From assembly GCF_021502725.1 (NCBI RefSeq), contig NZ_JAKFFS010000005.1:62001-126000 (forward strand): 64,000 nucleotides of DNA, in the 5' to 3' direction. The notes beneath the pieces were generated by a model. It was not told the origin of the DNA, searched no databases, and saw nothing but the letters and a program-made list of their open reading frames with translations. Shown here one piece after another: positions 16,702 through 25,766 of the stretch. The stretch's first letter is position 1, and each line of letters starts with the position of its first letter. The position numbers and the translations under genes were made by a program. The DNA is from Dyadobacter sp. CY345. Its GTDB lineage: Bacteria > Bacteroidota > Bacteroidia > Cytophagales > Spirosomataceae.

Positions 16702-18186
16702 CTAACTCCAAAGACGATCGTGAGAGCGTTTGTCGTTCCATTGATCGGTTGGCGCGAAGTAGCTTTTGTCTTTTGGAGACAAATGTTTCTTCAATTCTTC
16801 ATCCACCAGCTCAATTCCAAGTCCGGGCGCCTGTAATGGGACGTTTGCATATCCCTTTTCAATAAGTTTCCTGCTATCTGTCGTTTTGACGATATTTTCC
16901 CACCATGGCACATCAACGGAATGGTGTTCCAGTGCAAGGAAGTTTTGCGTCGCAGCCGCACAGTGAACATTGGCCATAAAACTGACCGGTGAACCTGCAA
17001 AGTGCATGGCCATTGCAATTCCGTGATCTTCGGCATAATCTCCGATACGTTTTGTTTCCAAAAGTCCGCCGGAGGATGCCAGATCCGGGTGAATAATATC
17101 CACTGCCCGCGCTTCGATAAGTGGTTTGAAACCTTCTTTCAGGTAGATATCCTCACCCGTCAATGTTGGTGTTTCAAGTGCTTCCGAAATTTGTTTCCAT
17201 TGGTCAGTATATTCCCATGGCACCATATCTTCAAGCCACGCCAATCTGTATTTGTCCAGCGCTTTTCCCAGACGGATTGCATTATTCAAATCAAAGTGTC
17301 CATAATGGTCGGAAGATATCGGTATTTCATAACCCACAATACCGCGAACATCTTCCACCACTTTTGCCATTTGTTCTAAACCCTGAGGAGTGATCTGGAT
17401 GGCGGTGAAAGGATGTTTTGTGTTTGCATAGGAGTGATAATCACCAGACCACTGAGAAAAACCTCCACCCCAAACTTTATTATTGACCACGCCGCCGACA
17501 GTATTTTTCAGCATCCCGATTGAAATATCCATTTTCAGCCAGGTATATCCCTGGGTTTCTGTACGGAATTTTATCTTTTCTTTAAATTCATCAAGATTGT
17601 CAGATTCAGGCGTATCAGCATATAATCTAACTTTATCACGATAGCGTCCGCCGAGCAATTGCCAACATGGAACGTTGTAGGCTTTTCCGCAAAGATCCCA
17701 AAGTGCCATTTCAATACCGCAAACGCCGCCAGCCTGACGGCCATGCATACCAAATTGTTTGATGGTTTTGAAAAGCATTTCGACATTACATGGATTTTCT
17801 CCCAAAAGCCGGCTTTTCAGCATTAGCGCATAACGTTCGTCTGCTCCGTCGCGCACTTCCCCCAAACCATAAATTCCCTGGTTGGTATCAATACGGATAA
17901 TAGGCGTTCGGCCGACGTTTTGGAGCACACAATATCGGATATCCGTAATTTTCAACTCGGAAGGTTTCGAAGCGCGGTTGACCTTCGAGGTTGCCTGCGC
18001 GACTGTGTCTTCGATCGACATGGACATAAAACTGCCCAAGGCAATGCCGCCAACTGCTGATTTTCTCAAAAAATTACGGCGACTGTCTTTGGTAGCCGGG
18101 TTGTTGATTTCTGCTTGTACAGCCAGCTTTTCTGCTTTTTCAACTTCCTTGTTAGAGGTAATAATCTGATTTAAGATACTCTTCAT
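16702..18186 (-). CDS. Tat-exported enolase-superfamily (mandelate racemase/muconate lactonizing type) enzyme, probable sugar-acid dehydratase
   Basis: This 494-residue enolase-superfamily member carries a twin-arginine signal (SRRNFLRKS, residues 35-43) after an unusually long polar n-region. Predicted metal ligands are Asp293 (SSDHYGHF), Glu319 (LEDMVPW) and Glu345 (GEDIY). A His395 (MHFAG) with Asp368 (HPDLASSGG) forms the His-Asp dyad of the mandelate racemase subgroup, and Lys218 (WLKMD) sits at the end of beta-2. This pattern fits acid-sugar dehydratases that make 2-keto-3-deoxy acids. It is the last gene of the SusCD-RraA block, 63 bp after the RraA-like gene. Export to the periplasm is unusual for this family. 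Racemase activity remains possible. Confidence 0.88.
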   Translation of the reverse strand: MKSILNQIITSNKEVEKAEKLAVQAEINNPATKDSRRNFLRKSAVGGIALGSFMSMSIEDTVAQATSKVNRASKPSELKITDIRYCVLQNVGRTPIIRIDTNQGIYGLGEVRDGADERYALMLKSRLLGENPCNVEMLFKTIKQFGMHGRQAGGVCGIEMALWDLCGKAYNVPCWQLLGGRYRDKVRLYADTPESDNLDEFKEKIKFRTETQGYTWLKMDISIGMLKNTVGGVVNNKVWGGGFSQWSGDYHSYANTKHPFTAIQITPQGLEQMAKVVEDVRGIVGYEIPISSDHYGHFDLNNAIRLGKALDKYRLAWLEDMVPWEYTDQWKQISEALETPTLTGEDIYLKEGFKPLIEARAVDIIHPDLASSGGLLETKRIGDYAEDHGIAMAMHFAGSPVSFMANVHCAAATQNFLALEHHSVDVPWWENIVKTTDSRKLIEKGYANVPLQAPGLGIELVDEELKKHLSPKDKSYFAPTDQWNDKRSHDRLWS

Positions 18187-18249
18187 AATTAAGATATTTA
18201 GGATTTATTACAAAAAGCTGATAGCTAATTACTAACAGCCGACAGCTGT

Positions 18250-19182
18250 TTAATAGTTACGTTCTTTCAAATAATCATCAAGCTCTTTTTTGGTCATTGG
18301 TAAGCGGCCGGGATAGGCATTCACCCAATTCAGGAAATCTTTCGAAATAGCATCAGTCCATTTTGTATCAATTTCTCCCGGTGTATATTTCCCTTCCCTA
18401 AGTCGCTGGTGTCCGAACTCGTCGCGGAGCGCGGTCACTTCTGATGTTATCACCAGATCTTCAACCAAATGGGCGGGAATAAAGATGGTTCCATATTTTT
18501 TTGCCAATACCACATCGCCCGGTAAAACAATTGCTCTGCCGATTCGGATTGGATAGTTGATACTGGTCAACATCATTTGCTGGATATAAGAAGGATCTGA
18601 ACCCTTCATCCAGGCGTTGTAACCTTTTATCTCGCTAAGTCCTTCAACGTCGCGAACGGAACCGTAAAAAATCGTCCCCCTTTTTGATTTGGCATAGATC
18701 GAATTTCCAAGATTATCGCCGATCAGGGTTCCGTCAGCAATTTTTCCATAACCGTCGGCTACGTAAACGTCACCGTTCGTTAACACATCAATCGGCCAGG
18801 AATTTGTTCCACCGGCTGGATTGCGACCTTCTTTTTTTCCGGTTTCTTTAATTAGATCCTGCAAATCAGGACGGAGCGGCATATACTGGGCTGTAACAAC
18901 CCGCCCGGTCATAGCGCTATCCGGATGAATTAAGATCCACTCACCTTCATACTGGTTTTGATAACCTTTGTTTCGCAATACGCCCCATGCCTCCTCGATT
19001 GAGATGTTCTTCAATCTTGCCAAAATAGCATCAGAAACTTTCGGTCTGCCATCTGCCGAACGCTCACCTTTCCAGGCGGAGGTCATGGCTTTGATCTGGT
19101 CGACATTCGGAGCAATTGGTTGGGCATTGGACAAAAAGGAGAGCAGCAAAAACGCTGGTAGCAGTTTTGTTTTTTTGAACAT
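18250..19182 (-). CDS. Secreted RraA-like protein, probable HMG/CHA-type aldolase family
   Basis: The 310-residue protein has a signal peptide (MFKKTKLLPAFLLLSFLSNA, then Q21). The core matches the RraA/4-hydroxy-4-methyl-2-oxoglutarate aldolase fold: VYVADGYGKIADGTLIGDNLGN, GSVRDVEGL with Arg177 and Asp178 at the position of the substrate-binding Arg and metal-binding Asp, and VLPGDVVLAKKYGTIFIPAHLVEDL. These residues are kept in catalytic aldolases and in RNase E regulators, but a secreted form is unlikely to regulate RNase E. A role in cleaving a 2-keto acid made by the next enzyme is inferred from the operon. A C-terminal extension of about 50 residues is present. Confidence 0.85.
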   Translation of the reverse strand: MFKKTKLLPAFLLLSFLSNAQPIAPNVDQIKAMTSAWKGERSADGRPKVSDAILARLKNISIEEAWGVLRNKGYQNQYEGEWILIHPDSAMTGRVVTAQYMPLRPDLQDLIKETGKKEGRNPAGGTNSWPIDVLTNGDVYVADGYGKIADGTLIGDNLGNSIYAKSKRGTIFYGSVRDVEGLSEIKGYNAWMKGSDPSYIQQMMLTSINYPIRIGRAIVLPGDVVLAKKYGTIFIPAHLVEDLVITSEVTALRDEFGHQRLREGKYTPGEIDTKWTDAISKDFLNWVNAYPGRLPMTKKELDDYLKERNY

Positions 19183-19219
19183 AAGAAAATTAGGTTAGAA
19201 GAAAATAGGTGATCAGAAT

Positions 19220-19250
19220 ACTGCAAGCGACTGATCAGATCGCTTGCAGT
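19220..19250. promoter_or_regulatory. Hairpin between susD-like and rraA-like genes
   Basis: A perfect 11-bp inverted repeat (ACTGCAAGCGA and its complement) with a 9-nt loop lies in the 86-bp gap after the SusD gene and before the enzyme genes. Read leftward it lacks a T-tract, so it is more likely a processing or stability element that separates SusCD levels from enzyme levels than a full terminator. Confidence 0.6.
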
Positions 19251-19268
19251 TGTATTTTTACAAAAACT

Positions 19269-20813
19269 TTATTTATCCCAGAATATATGCGTGCCGAGTT
19301 CGTCAGGGCCCTGGCGCGCTACGGCAGCATTGTAATTGACGGTGTTAACTGATTTTTCTACAACCGGGTATACCAAACGGCGGATGAAATCTTTCACCGA
19401 CGGATCAGCTCCGGGATATGGATTTTTTGTCAATGTCGGGAATCCGCTTCTTCTGAAATTAGCCCAAGCTTCTGAACCATTCAGGAATGAAGAAATCCAG
19501 TATTGTGTATTGATCTGTTCAAGAGCGGTAGAAGCTGAAAAAGGATTTGCAGCAAGATATGCATCCTGGCTTGCAGCCGGTATAGCAGCCGATGGATCAT
19601 ATTGCGTCATTTGGTTCATATGCGCTTTCACGCCTGACTCGTATAAAGCCTTCACATCACCTGTGATATAACCTCTTTGTACCGCCTCTGCAAGGAGAAG
19701 CTGCGTTTGTGAGTAGGTAATGAAAAATTCCGCGGCATCAATTTTTCCAAGCGTCCGGCGGTTTAGTTGTGAATACTTAAACGCCGCGCCGCTTTTTCCG
19801 GGATAGTTTGGTTCTGTTAGAATATTTGATTCGTTATATCCGTATGGAGCCCCTTGCTGATTTGCGGGATCTGTGTCTTCTTTTCCGGCAGTCGCAAGCG
19901 GATTGGCAGGGAGTTCGTATTTCACAGCGATAACTCTGCTTCGCGGATCGTTCGTCGTTTTCAGATAATCCACAAATGGTTTTCCCAGATAAACATTACC
20001 ACGCTCAGTTCCTTGGAAAAAGTTTGCGTTCGGACTGTTGAATGTGCTGTTAAAAGCAATAAGCGCATTGTCAGTATTTGACGTCATAATACCGCCGTTT
20101 GCTGCATCAACGGCTTTCAGTACATAAGTTTTTGCCTTTGCTTCGTCAATTTCAGTATAACGCATGGCAGCTCTCAGCAGCAGGGAGTTACCCAGTTTCT
20201 TCCATTGCGCAATATTTCCTTTATAAAAGAGATCGCCGCTTTCGATGTTTTTGGTGGCGTCAAGTGCTTTTGTTGCTTCGTCCAGTTCTTTCAAAATATC
20301 GTCGTAGATGAGTTTTTGGTCATCATATTTTGGAAGATTTATTCCGTCTGAATATCCTTTGCCGGCGTCGAAATAGGGGACATCACCATAAGTATCAACC
20401 AAAACCATGAATACATAAGCGCGCCAGATGCGGGCCATCTGATAAATATTCGCTCTTAATGGATTGTCCTGCGTTAATCTTAAAACCGTTCCCAATAGAT
20501 TTACCGGGCCGTTTCCTGTACCGGTTCCCAGATAAAGAGCATTGAAATTTGCGCTGGTGTTTGGATCAAATACGATATTATGATTTCCACCTTCCAACAC
20601 GCCCGTGTAAGGTGTATTAATCTGCTGGACAATTTCGCTCTGGTAATGAAAAGTGGCCAGCGCTGAGCTGAATTGTGCATTTGAGAAAAGATAAGCCGGA
20701 TCGGTCGTTGTTGCTAGTACCGGATTTTTATTCACGTCTTCAAAGCCGTTGTCGCAGGAGGTCGCTCCCAGGAAAAGGCCTATAACTGTCAGGTATATAT
20801 GTATCTTTTTCAT
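19269..20813 (-). CDS. SusD/RagB-like outer-membrane lipoprotein (SusD-like_2 type)
   Basis: The 514-residue lipoprotein has a signal sequence ending ATSC (Cys20) and opens with FEDVNKNPV, typical of the SusD-like_2 group. TPR-like helical segments (IWRAYVFMVLVDTYGDVPYFDAGKGY, QWKKLGNSLLLRAAMRY) and the C-terminal AWANFRRSGFPTL motif are all present. SusD proteins form the lid over the SusC transporter and capture substrate at the cell surface. The gene starts 18 bp after the SusC stop. Genes downstream in the same direction encode candidate enzymes for the imported compound. Confidence 0.93.
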   Translation of the reverse strand: MKKIHIYLTVIGLFLGATSCDNGFEDVNKNPVLATTTDPAYLFSNAQFSSALATFHYQSEIVQQINTPYTGVLEGGNHNIVFDPNTSANFNALYLGTGTGNGPVNLLGTVLRLTQDNPLRANIYQMARIWRAYVFMVLVDTYGDVPYFDAGKGYSDGINLPKYDDQKLIYDDILKELDEATKALDATKNIESGDLFYKGNIAQWKKLGNSLLLRAAMRYTEIDEAKAKTYVLKAVDAANGGIMTSNTDNALIAFNSTFNSPNANFFQGTERGNVYLGKPFVDYLKTTNDPRSRVIAVKYELPANPLATAGKEDTDPANQQGAPYGYNESNILTEPNYPGKSGAAFKYSQLNRRTLGKIDAAEFFITYSQTQLLLAEAVQRGYITGDVKALYESGVKAHMNQMTQYDPSAAIPAASQDAYLAANPFSASTALEQINTQYWISSFLNGSEAWANFRRSGFPTLTKNPYPGADPSVKDFIRRLVYPVVEKSVNTVNYNAAVARQGPDELGTHIFWDK

Positions 20814-20831
20814 ATCTGTCTTTAATAAAAG

Positions 20832-23800
20832 TTATAGCTTGATATTCAAATTGATTCCATAACTTCTTGTGGTAGGAAGCGTATGCGTTTCGATTCCCTG
20901 CAAATTATCCGAAGAAGAAACCTGAGCTTCCGGATCCAGGTTATCAATATGTTTCTTAATCAGCCAAACGTTGTTGACCATCGCAGAAATGTTCAGACCT
21001 TTGATGAAAGATTTGTTTACAAAACGCGACAAATCATAACCAAATGAAAGCGTTCTCCAACGAATGAAATTGCCGTTATAGATGAATGGCGTAGCGATGT
21101 TTGTGCTTCGGTAGGCTGTATAAAATTGCTGCGCTTCAACTCGTTTGTCGTTGGGACTTCCATCAGCATTCACGCCGTCCAGTAGCACACCATCTTCACG
21201 CCCAACCAGGGAAGGTTTTGATAGACCTTCACGCAGGAAGTTCAGATTGGAGTTGGACATAATTTTGTAACCCGCTTTGAAATCAACTTGTGTGGATACC
21301 CGGAAACCTCTCACATTGATCGTGTTCATCCACGCGCCAACCCATTTTGGAATGGCACTTCCGAAGGTGGTAAGGTTTCCTTGCTGAGGCAGGCCGCCGG
21401 CTGTAATGATTCGACCCTGATCGTCACGTTTGTAGTCAAATCCGCGAAGGGAAGCCAAAGGTTTGCCAACCTCATGCGAAACAATTCCGAAAAATTCACC
21501 TTGTCCCACATCAAACCGCAGCTGTTCCTGAGCCAGCTCAATCACTTTACTGATGTTGTAACTGGCATTGAAACTGGTTTCCCAGGAAATATTTTCAGCT
21601 CTCACCGGAACAATCGTTAACAGAAATTCAATTCCTTTATTTTGCAGCTTACCGATATTAACTTTCGTTCCTGAAAATCCTGACGTATTGGAAACGCCTA
21701 CGTTCAAAATTTCATCGACCGTATTTTTGCGGTAAACCGACATATCTAAATTCAGTCTGCTGTCAAACATCCTGAATTCAAGACCCATTTCAATTTCCTT
21801 TACTTTTAGTGGGCGCAAATTGGCGTTAGGGCTGATGTTGCTGGAAATGTTTCCAAGCGCCACACCATTAAATGGATTTGCATTGACTGCATAATAGAGG
21901 TTGTTTGAATAAGGATCCGTGTCACCTCCAACTTCCGCGTATGCAGCGCGAAGTTTACCGTAGTTCAACCAGTTTGGCAGTTGCGCAAAGGCCTGACTGA
22001 ACACAAAACTACCGCTTACAGAAGGATACAAATAACTGTTCGATTGCGGGTTTAATGTAGAGAACCAGTCATTTCTTCCCGTAACATTCAGATACAAAAA
22101 GTTTTTGAAAGACAATTCGGCAGAACCATAAATGGAATTCACTTTCTTTTTGCTGTAATTATAGTTCGGGTTTTTCACCTGACCATTTCCAATCGTGTAA
22201 AGATCACGCACGTAGAAGTTAGTTACGGCTGTTGACACGTTATCACTCACCTGAAGCAACTGGTTGCCTCCAAGTGTAACGTCAATACCGAAATCGCCAA
22301 ATGTTTTATTTGCTCCGATCAGGAAGTCCAGATTTCGTTCCCGGAAAGTGGATATGTCCTGGTAGTAATATCCATTAAAGCCAGTGGCAACTGCGCCAAT
22401 CGAACGTGTACCGGTTGGGCGGTTATAGTTGTACGGACGTGTAAAATAGTCCTGCCCGATACGTCCCTGAACATAAAGCCATTTCGTGAATTCGTAACGC
22501 ACGCTTGTATTTCCGAAAATACGGTCGCGCCTTACATTTTCAAAACGGTCATAAGCCACCCAATATGGATTGTTCCTGTTGGTAAATCGCGAAAGTGGCA
22601 TCTCGTTTCCGTTTGGATCTTTGCGGTTTTTCAGCCAGTCGGCATCTATACTCGTCGCCAGTGTATAAATTGTCGTGTTGGCATTCATGTCCTGAATCCC
22701 GATCTGAGGAGGGTTTTTGTTATATTCGTTAGAATAATTCGCGTTCAGCTGAACAGAAAGTTTGTCGTTAAATTTATAATTCAAACCCAGGTTGAATATC
22801 TTTTTATGATAGTCAGAATTTGGTATGATCGCGTTTGCGTCCGTGTTGGCAAATGATAACCGGAAGTTTCCTTTCTCATTTCCCCCTGAAAGTGCTACTG
22901 AATTTGTAAAGCTTGTTCCGGTACGATAAAAATCCTTGATACGGTCTCTGTTTGGAGAATAAGGCTGCATTGACCCGTCGAATTGCGGGGCAAGCGCGCC
23001 GTCCATTCTTTCTCCAAAGGCAAATACGCCTGAGCTCTGCGCTTCCGCCACGGTTGTCGGACGCTTGCCAAATTCTCCCTGGCCATATTCGTATTGAAAA
23101 TTCGTATAATCAAGCGCTTCCTGTGCTTGAAAATTTGAGTTTATTTCCACACCGATGCCAGCGCTTTTGCTCCCTGTTTTTGTGGTAATAATAATCGCTC
23201 CGTCTTTCGCACGAAAGCCATATAAAGCCGCCGCCGCCGCACCTTTCAGCACGGTCATCGATTCGATATCGTCCTGATTGATACTTTGAAGACCGTCACC
23301 CGCGTCCGAAGAACCACCTGTCGGGTTTCCGGTTCCATTTCCAGACGAACCACCTGCCGAAACGCTTGAATTATTAATTGGAACTCCGTTTACTATGATA
23401 AGAGGGGAGTTGTTACCGCCAAACGAGGACTGACCGCGGATACGGATTTTAGTTGACCCGCCAGGGCCACTGGCAGGTGGTGAAACGTTCAGACCGGCTA
23501 CTTTTCCTTGTAAACTATTCCCAAGATTCGTTGTACGATTGTTTGTAATTTCTTCGGTGTTTACTGTCGCGGTGGAATAGCCTAATTTTTTCGCATCACG
23601 TTTGATACCTAATGCAGTCACCACAACCACTTCAAGATTTCTGACATCCGGCTTTAATGAAATGTCAACCGTAGAACGATTACCGACCTGGACTTCTTCA
23701 GGAGTATATCCAACATAAGAAAAAATCAGAACCGCATTATCATCAGGAACGCTAAGTTGGTAAGTTCCTTCGGCGTTGGTAGCTGTTCCGACTTTTGATG

Positions 23801-24284
23801 CTTTCAATACAACACTTACACCTGGTAAAGGATCACCTTTTTCATCAGAAACTTTACCTGATATATTTCTCTCAGCAGCTGTATTTCCGGCGGCTTCATT
23901 ACTCAAACTGCTGGGCATATTCACTCCCTTTACCAGGATTACCTGTTTTCCTTCCAATTTATAACCCAGGTTCATTGGTCGTAAAAGCTCATCCAGAACG
24001 TCGGAGAGCGGTTTTTCGATGGCCTTGATGGTGACCTTTTTCCGTGTGTTAATAATGGCGGAACTGTAAGTGAATCGGAGCTGAGTCATTTTGTTCAGCT
24101 TTGTCAGGACACTTTTCATATCCTGGTTATTTACCTCAATCGTAACTTTCTGATTTAGTATTTCCTGGGCATCTACCACCGTTGCGGAGGCGATACTCGA
24201 AAAGATATAGGCCAGCAATAATTGGTAGAATGATATCTTCATAAGACTACACATAAGCCGAAGCAGGTGTCGATTTTTTTTCAT
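20832..24284 (-). CDS. SusC/RagA-like TonB-dependent transporter with N-terminal STN signalling domain
   Basis: The outer-membrane transporter has 1150 residues from the ATG at 24284 (MKKNRHLL), preferred over an in-frame upstream ATG at 24344 that would precede the signal sequence. After the signal peptide comes an STN domain (VTIEVNNQDMKSVLTKLNK...LEGKQVILVKG), a carboxypeptidase-regulatory-like beta-sandwich (ISGKVSDEKGDPLPGVSVVL), the plug (LQGKVAGLNV..., IRIRGQSSFGG, VLKGAAAAALYG) and a 22-stranded-type barrel ending NLNIKL. An STN domain contacts a FecR anti-sigma factor, and such a pair is encoded directly upstream. Substrate is not known; the operon's enzymes suggest an acidic sugar derivative. 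Confidence 0.94.
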   Translation of the reverse strand: MKKNRHLLRLMCSLMKISFYQLLLAYIFSSIASATVVDAQEILNQKVTIEVNNQDMKSVLTKLNKMTQLRFTYSSAIINTRKKVTIKAIEKPLSDVLDELLRPMNLGYKLEGKQVILVKGVNMPSSLSNEAAGNTAAERNISGKVSDEKGDPLPGVSVVLKASKVGTATNAEGTYQLSVPDDNAVLIFSYVGYTPEEVQVGNRSTVDISLKPDVRNLEVVVVTALGIKRDAKKLGYSTATVNTEEITNNRTTNLGNSLQGKVAGLNVSPPASGPGGSTKIRIRGQSSFGGNNSPLIIVNGVPINNSSVSAGGSSGNGTGNPTGGSSDAGDGLQSINQDDIESMTVLKGAAAAALYGFRAKDGAIIITTKTGSKSAGIGVEINSNFQAQEALDYTNFQYEYGQGEFGKRPTTVAEAQSSGVFAFGERMDGALAPQFDGSMQPYSPNRDRIKDFYRTGTSFTNSVALSGGNEKGNFRLSFANTDANAIIPNSDYHKKIFNLGLNYKFNDKLSVQLNANYSNEYNKNPPQIGIQDMNANTTIYTLATSIDADWLKNRKDPNGNEMPLSRFTNRNNPYWVAYDRFENVRRDRIFGNTSVRYEFTKWLYVQGRIGQDYFTRPYNYNRPTGTRSIGAVATGFNGYYYQDISTFRERNLDFLIGANKTFGDFGIDVTLGGNQLLQVSDNVSTAVTNFYVRDLYTIGNGQVKNPNYNYSKKKVNSIYGSAELSFKNFLYLNVTGRNDWFSTLNPQSNSYLYPSVSGSFVFSQAFAQLPNWLNYGKLRAAYAEVGGDTDPYSNNLYYAVNANPFNGVALGNISSNISPNANLRPLKVKEIEMGLEFRMFDSRLNLDMSVYRKNTVDEILNVGVSNTSGFSGTKVNIGKLQNKGIEFLLTIVPVRAENISWETSFNASYNISKVIELAQEQLRFDVGQGEFFGIVSHEVGKPLASLRGFDYKRDDQGRIITAGGLPQQGNLTTFGSAIPKWVGAWMNTINVRGFRVSTQVDFKAGYKIMSNSNLNFLREGLSKPSLVGREDGVLLDGVNADGSPNDKRVEAQQFYTAYRSTNIATPFIYNGNFIRWRTLSFGYDLSRFVNKSFIKGLNISAMVNNVWLIKKHIDNLDPEAQVSSSDNLQGIETHTLPTTRSYGINLNIKL

Positions 24285-24383
24285 AATTTTGGTTGTTTTG
24301 TTCAGTATTCTTGAAAAAAATTGGACAAAAAAATCCCCTTGCATCTTTTTTCAGATGTCGCTGTGGAGCGTAGGGAACGCTTT

Positions 24384-24414
24384 GAGTCGGTGGTGGCGCA
24401 ATCACCACTGACTC
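24384..24414. promoter_or_regulatory. Stable hairpin in the SusC gene leader
   Basis: A 12-bp stem (GAGTCGGTGGTG with CACCACTGACTC, one G-U pair) with a 7-nt loop lies 100 bp upstream of the SusC start. A smaller 5-bp stem (AGCGT/ACGCT, 24367-24381) sits beside it. Neither is followed by a T-tract on the gene strand. This could be a 5' leader structure of the susCD mRNA. Confidence 0.55.
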
Positions 24415-24503
24415 TACATTTAAATGGTGGTCGACGTTTAATTCATAGGCATGAGCGGAATTTTAATGGTGGCAGTACTGGGTTTTGATTTATAGATTTT
24501 TGT

Positions 24504-25586
24504 CTATCGTAAACATCCTTTGCTATTGATGATTATTTGACCATCAACCACTTCATAGGTCGCTCCGATTGCCTGACATATTGCGTTCATGCGTTGTTTC
24601 AGCGTTTCTTCCTTAAAAATGGTACTGATCGGGCAGCCTGCCAGCGTTTCTTTATCAAAAACGATCTCGATTCCGTACATTTCTCCTAGTGTTCGCAGAA
24701 CCTCTGCAACAGGCTGGTCATCGAAAACAAGTTCCTGACTTGTTGTTGAAAGTATCAGCATATCCGGATTTTCAACAATACCTTTTTCCAACCGACTATC
24801 TTTTCTGTTAAAAACAACCTGCTGGTTTGGACTAAGAATAACTCCTGCAACTTCCCTGTCGTTTTTTTCTGACAAAGTCGCATAATCTTTCTCCGGATAA
24901 ACAGATACTTTTCCGGTTTTAACTACAACCATTACGGTACTTTCAGTATCCACAGCCTTGATCAAAAAACTGGTTCCCAGTACTTTGGTCACCGTTTCAT
25001 TTGCAAAAACCAGGAACGGTTTTGCTGGGTTTTTAGCGACATCAAAAAACGCCTCACCTTTTAGATATACTTTCCGGGATTCCCCCTCAAACTTATTTGG
25101 GAACCTTAAACTACCACCTTTCATTAGAGTGGCCACACTTCCATCACTCAGCAGAACAGTCATTTCATTATCAGCATGGTTCGTTTTTGTGATCATTTCG
25201 ACATTGACCATCGCAACGTTTTTATCACGCAAATTTTGAGAATAAAAAAACCAGCTTAATCCTGAAATCAGGACCAATACTGCCGCAATTTTTAATAATG
25301 GATTAATAAATATTGAAAGCCGGCTATTACCAATCTGTGCTTCCGCCAGTTCTACCAACAAACTTATATCCTGTTCAACCTGCTCGTCAGTTAAGTCGTC
25401 CTTGTACCGCTCATAAACAGTCAACAGTAGCTCTATTGCCTGATTTATCGTGCTCTGCTTATCCGGGTTTTGTTTTATCCAGTTATCCCAGAATACGACT
25501 GTCTCCTCAGAAGGATCAAGAATCCACTGACGGAAATGCTCGTCTGTGGCGAATTCTTCGACGGTATATTTACTATAGTCAATCAT
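24504..25586 (-). CDS. FecR-family anti-sigma factor
   Basis: The 360-residue inner-membrane anti-sigma factor has a cytoplasmic N-terminal region (1-95) that should hold the sigma factor, one transmembrane helix near residues 97-115 (INPLLKIAAVLVLISGLSWFFY), a periplasmic FecR domain (LSDGSVATLMKGGSLRFPNKFEGESRKVYLKGEAFFDVAKN) and the C-terminal DUF4974 domain (LVFDDQPVAEVLRTLGEMYGIEIVFD) that resembles STN. It lies between the sigma gene and the STN-SusC gene, the classical order of the FecIRA-type trans-envelope relay. Confidence 0.95.
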   Translation of the reverse strand: MIDYSKYTVEEFATDEHFRQWILDPSEETVVFWDNWIKQNPDKQSTINQAIELLLTVYERYKDDLTDEQVEQDISLLVELAEAQIGNSRLSIFINPLLKIAAVLVLISGLSWFFYSQNLRDKNVAMVNVEMITKTNHADNEMTVLLSDGSVATLMKGGSLRFPNKFEGESRKVYLKGEAFFDVAKNPAKPFLVFANETVTKVLGTSFLIKAVDTESTVMVVVKTGKVSVYPEKDYATLSEKNDREVAGVILSPNQQVVFNRKDSRLEKGIVENPDMLILSTTSQELVFDDQPVAEVLRTLGEMYGIEIVFDKETLAGCPISTIFKEETLKQRMNAICQAIGATYEVVDGQIIINSKGCLR

Positions 25587-25766
25587 AAAATCTTCGCAAT
25601 AAATATTTCAAGGTTTAGGATTCTGGCTATCTAAATAATGCAATTTAAAATTCACATTGCACTATTTTTACATTCTTAGTATGTATGTCTCGATATTGGT
25701 TAGTGATAACCAAAAAAGTTAAATTATTTTTAAAATAATGATATTAAGTAAGAGCGACGCTGATAA

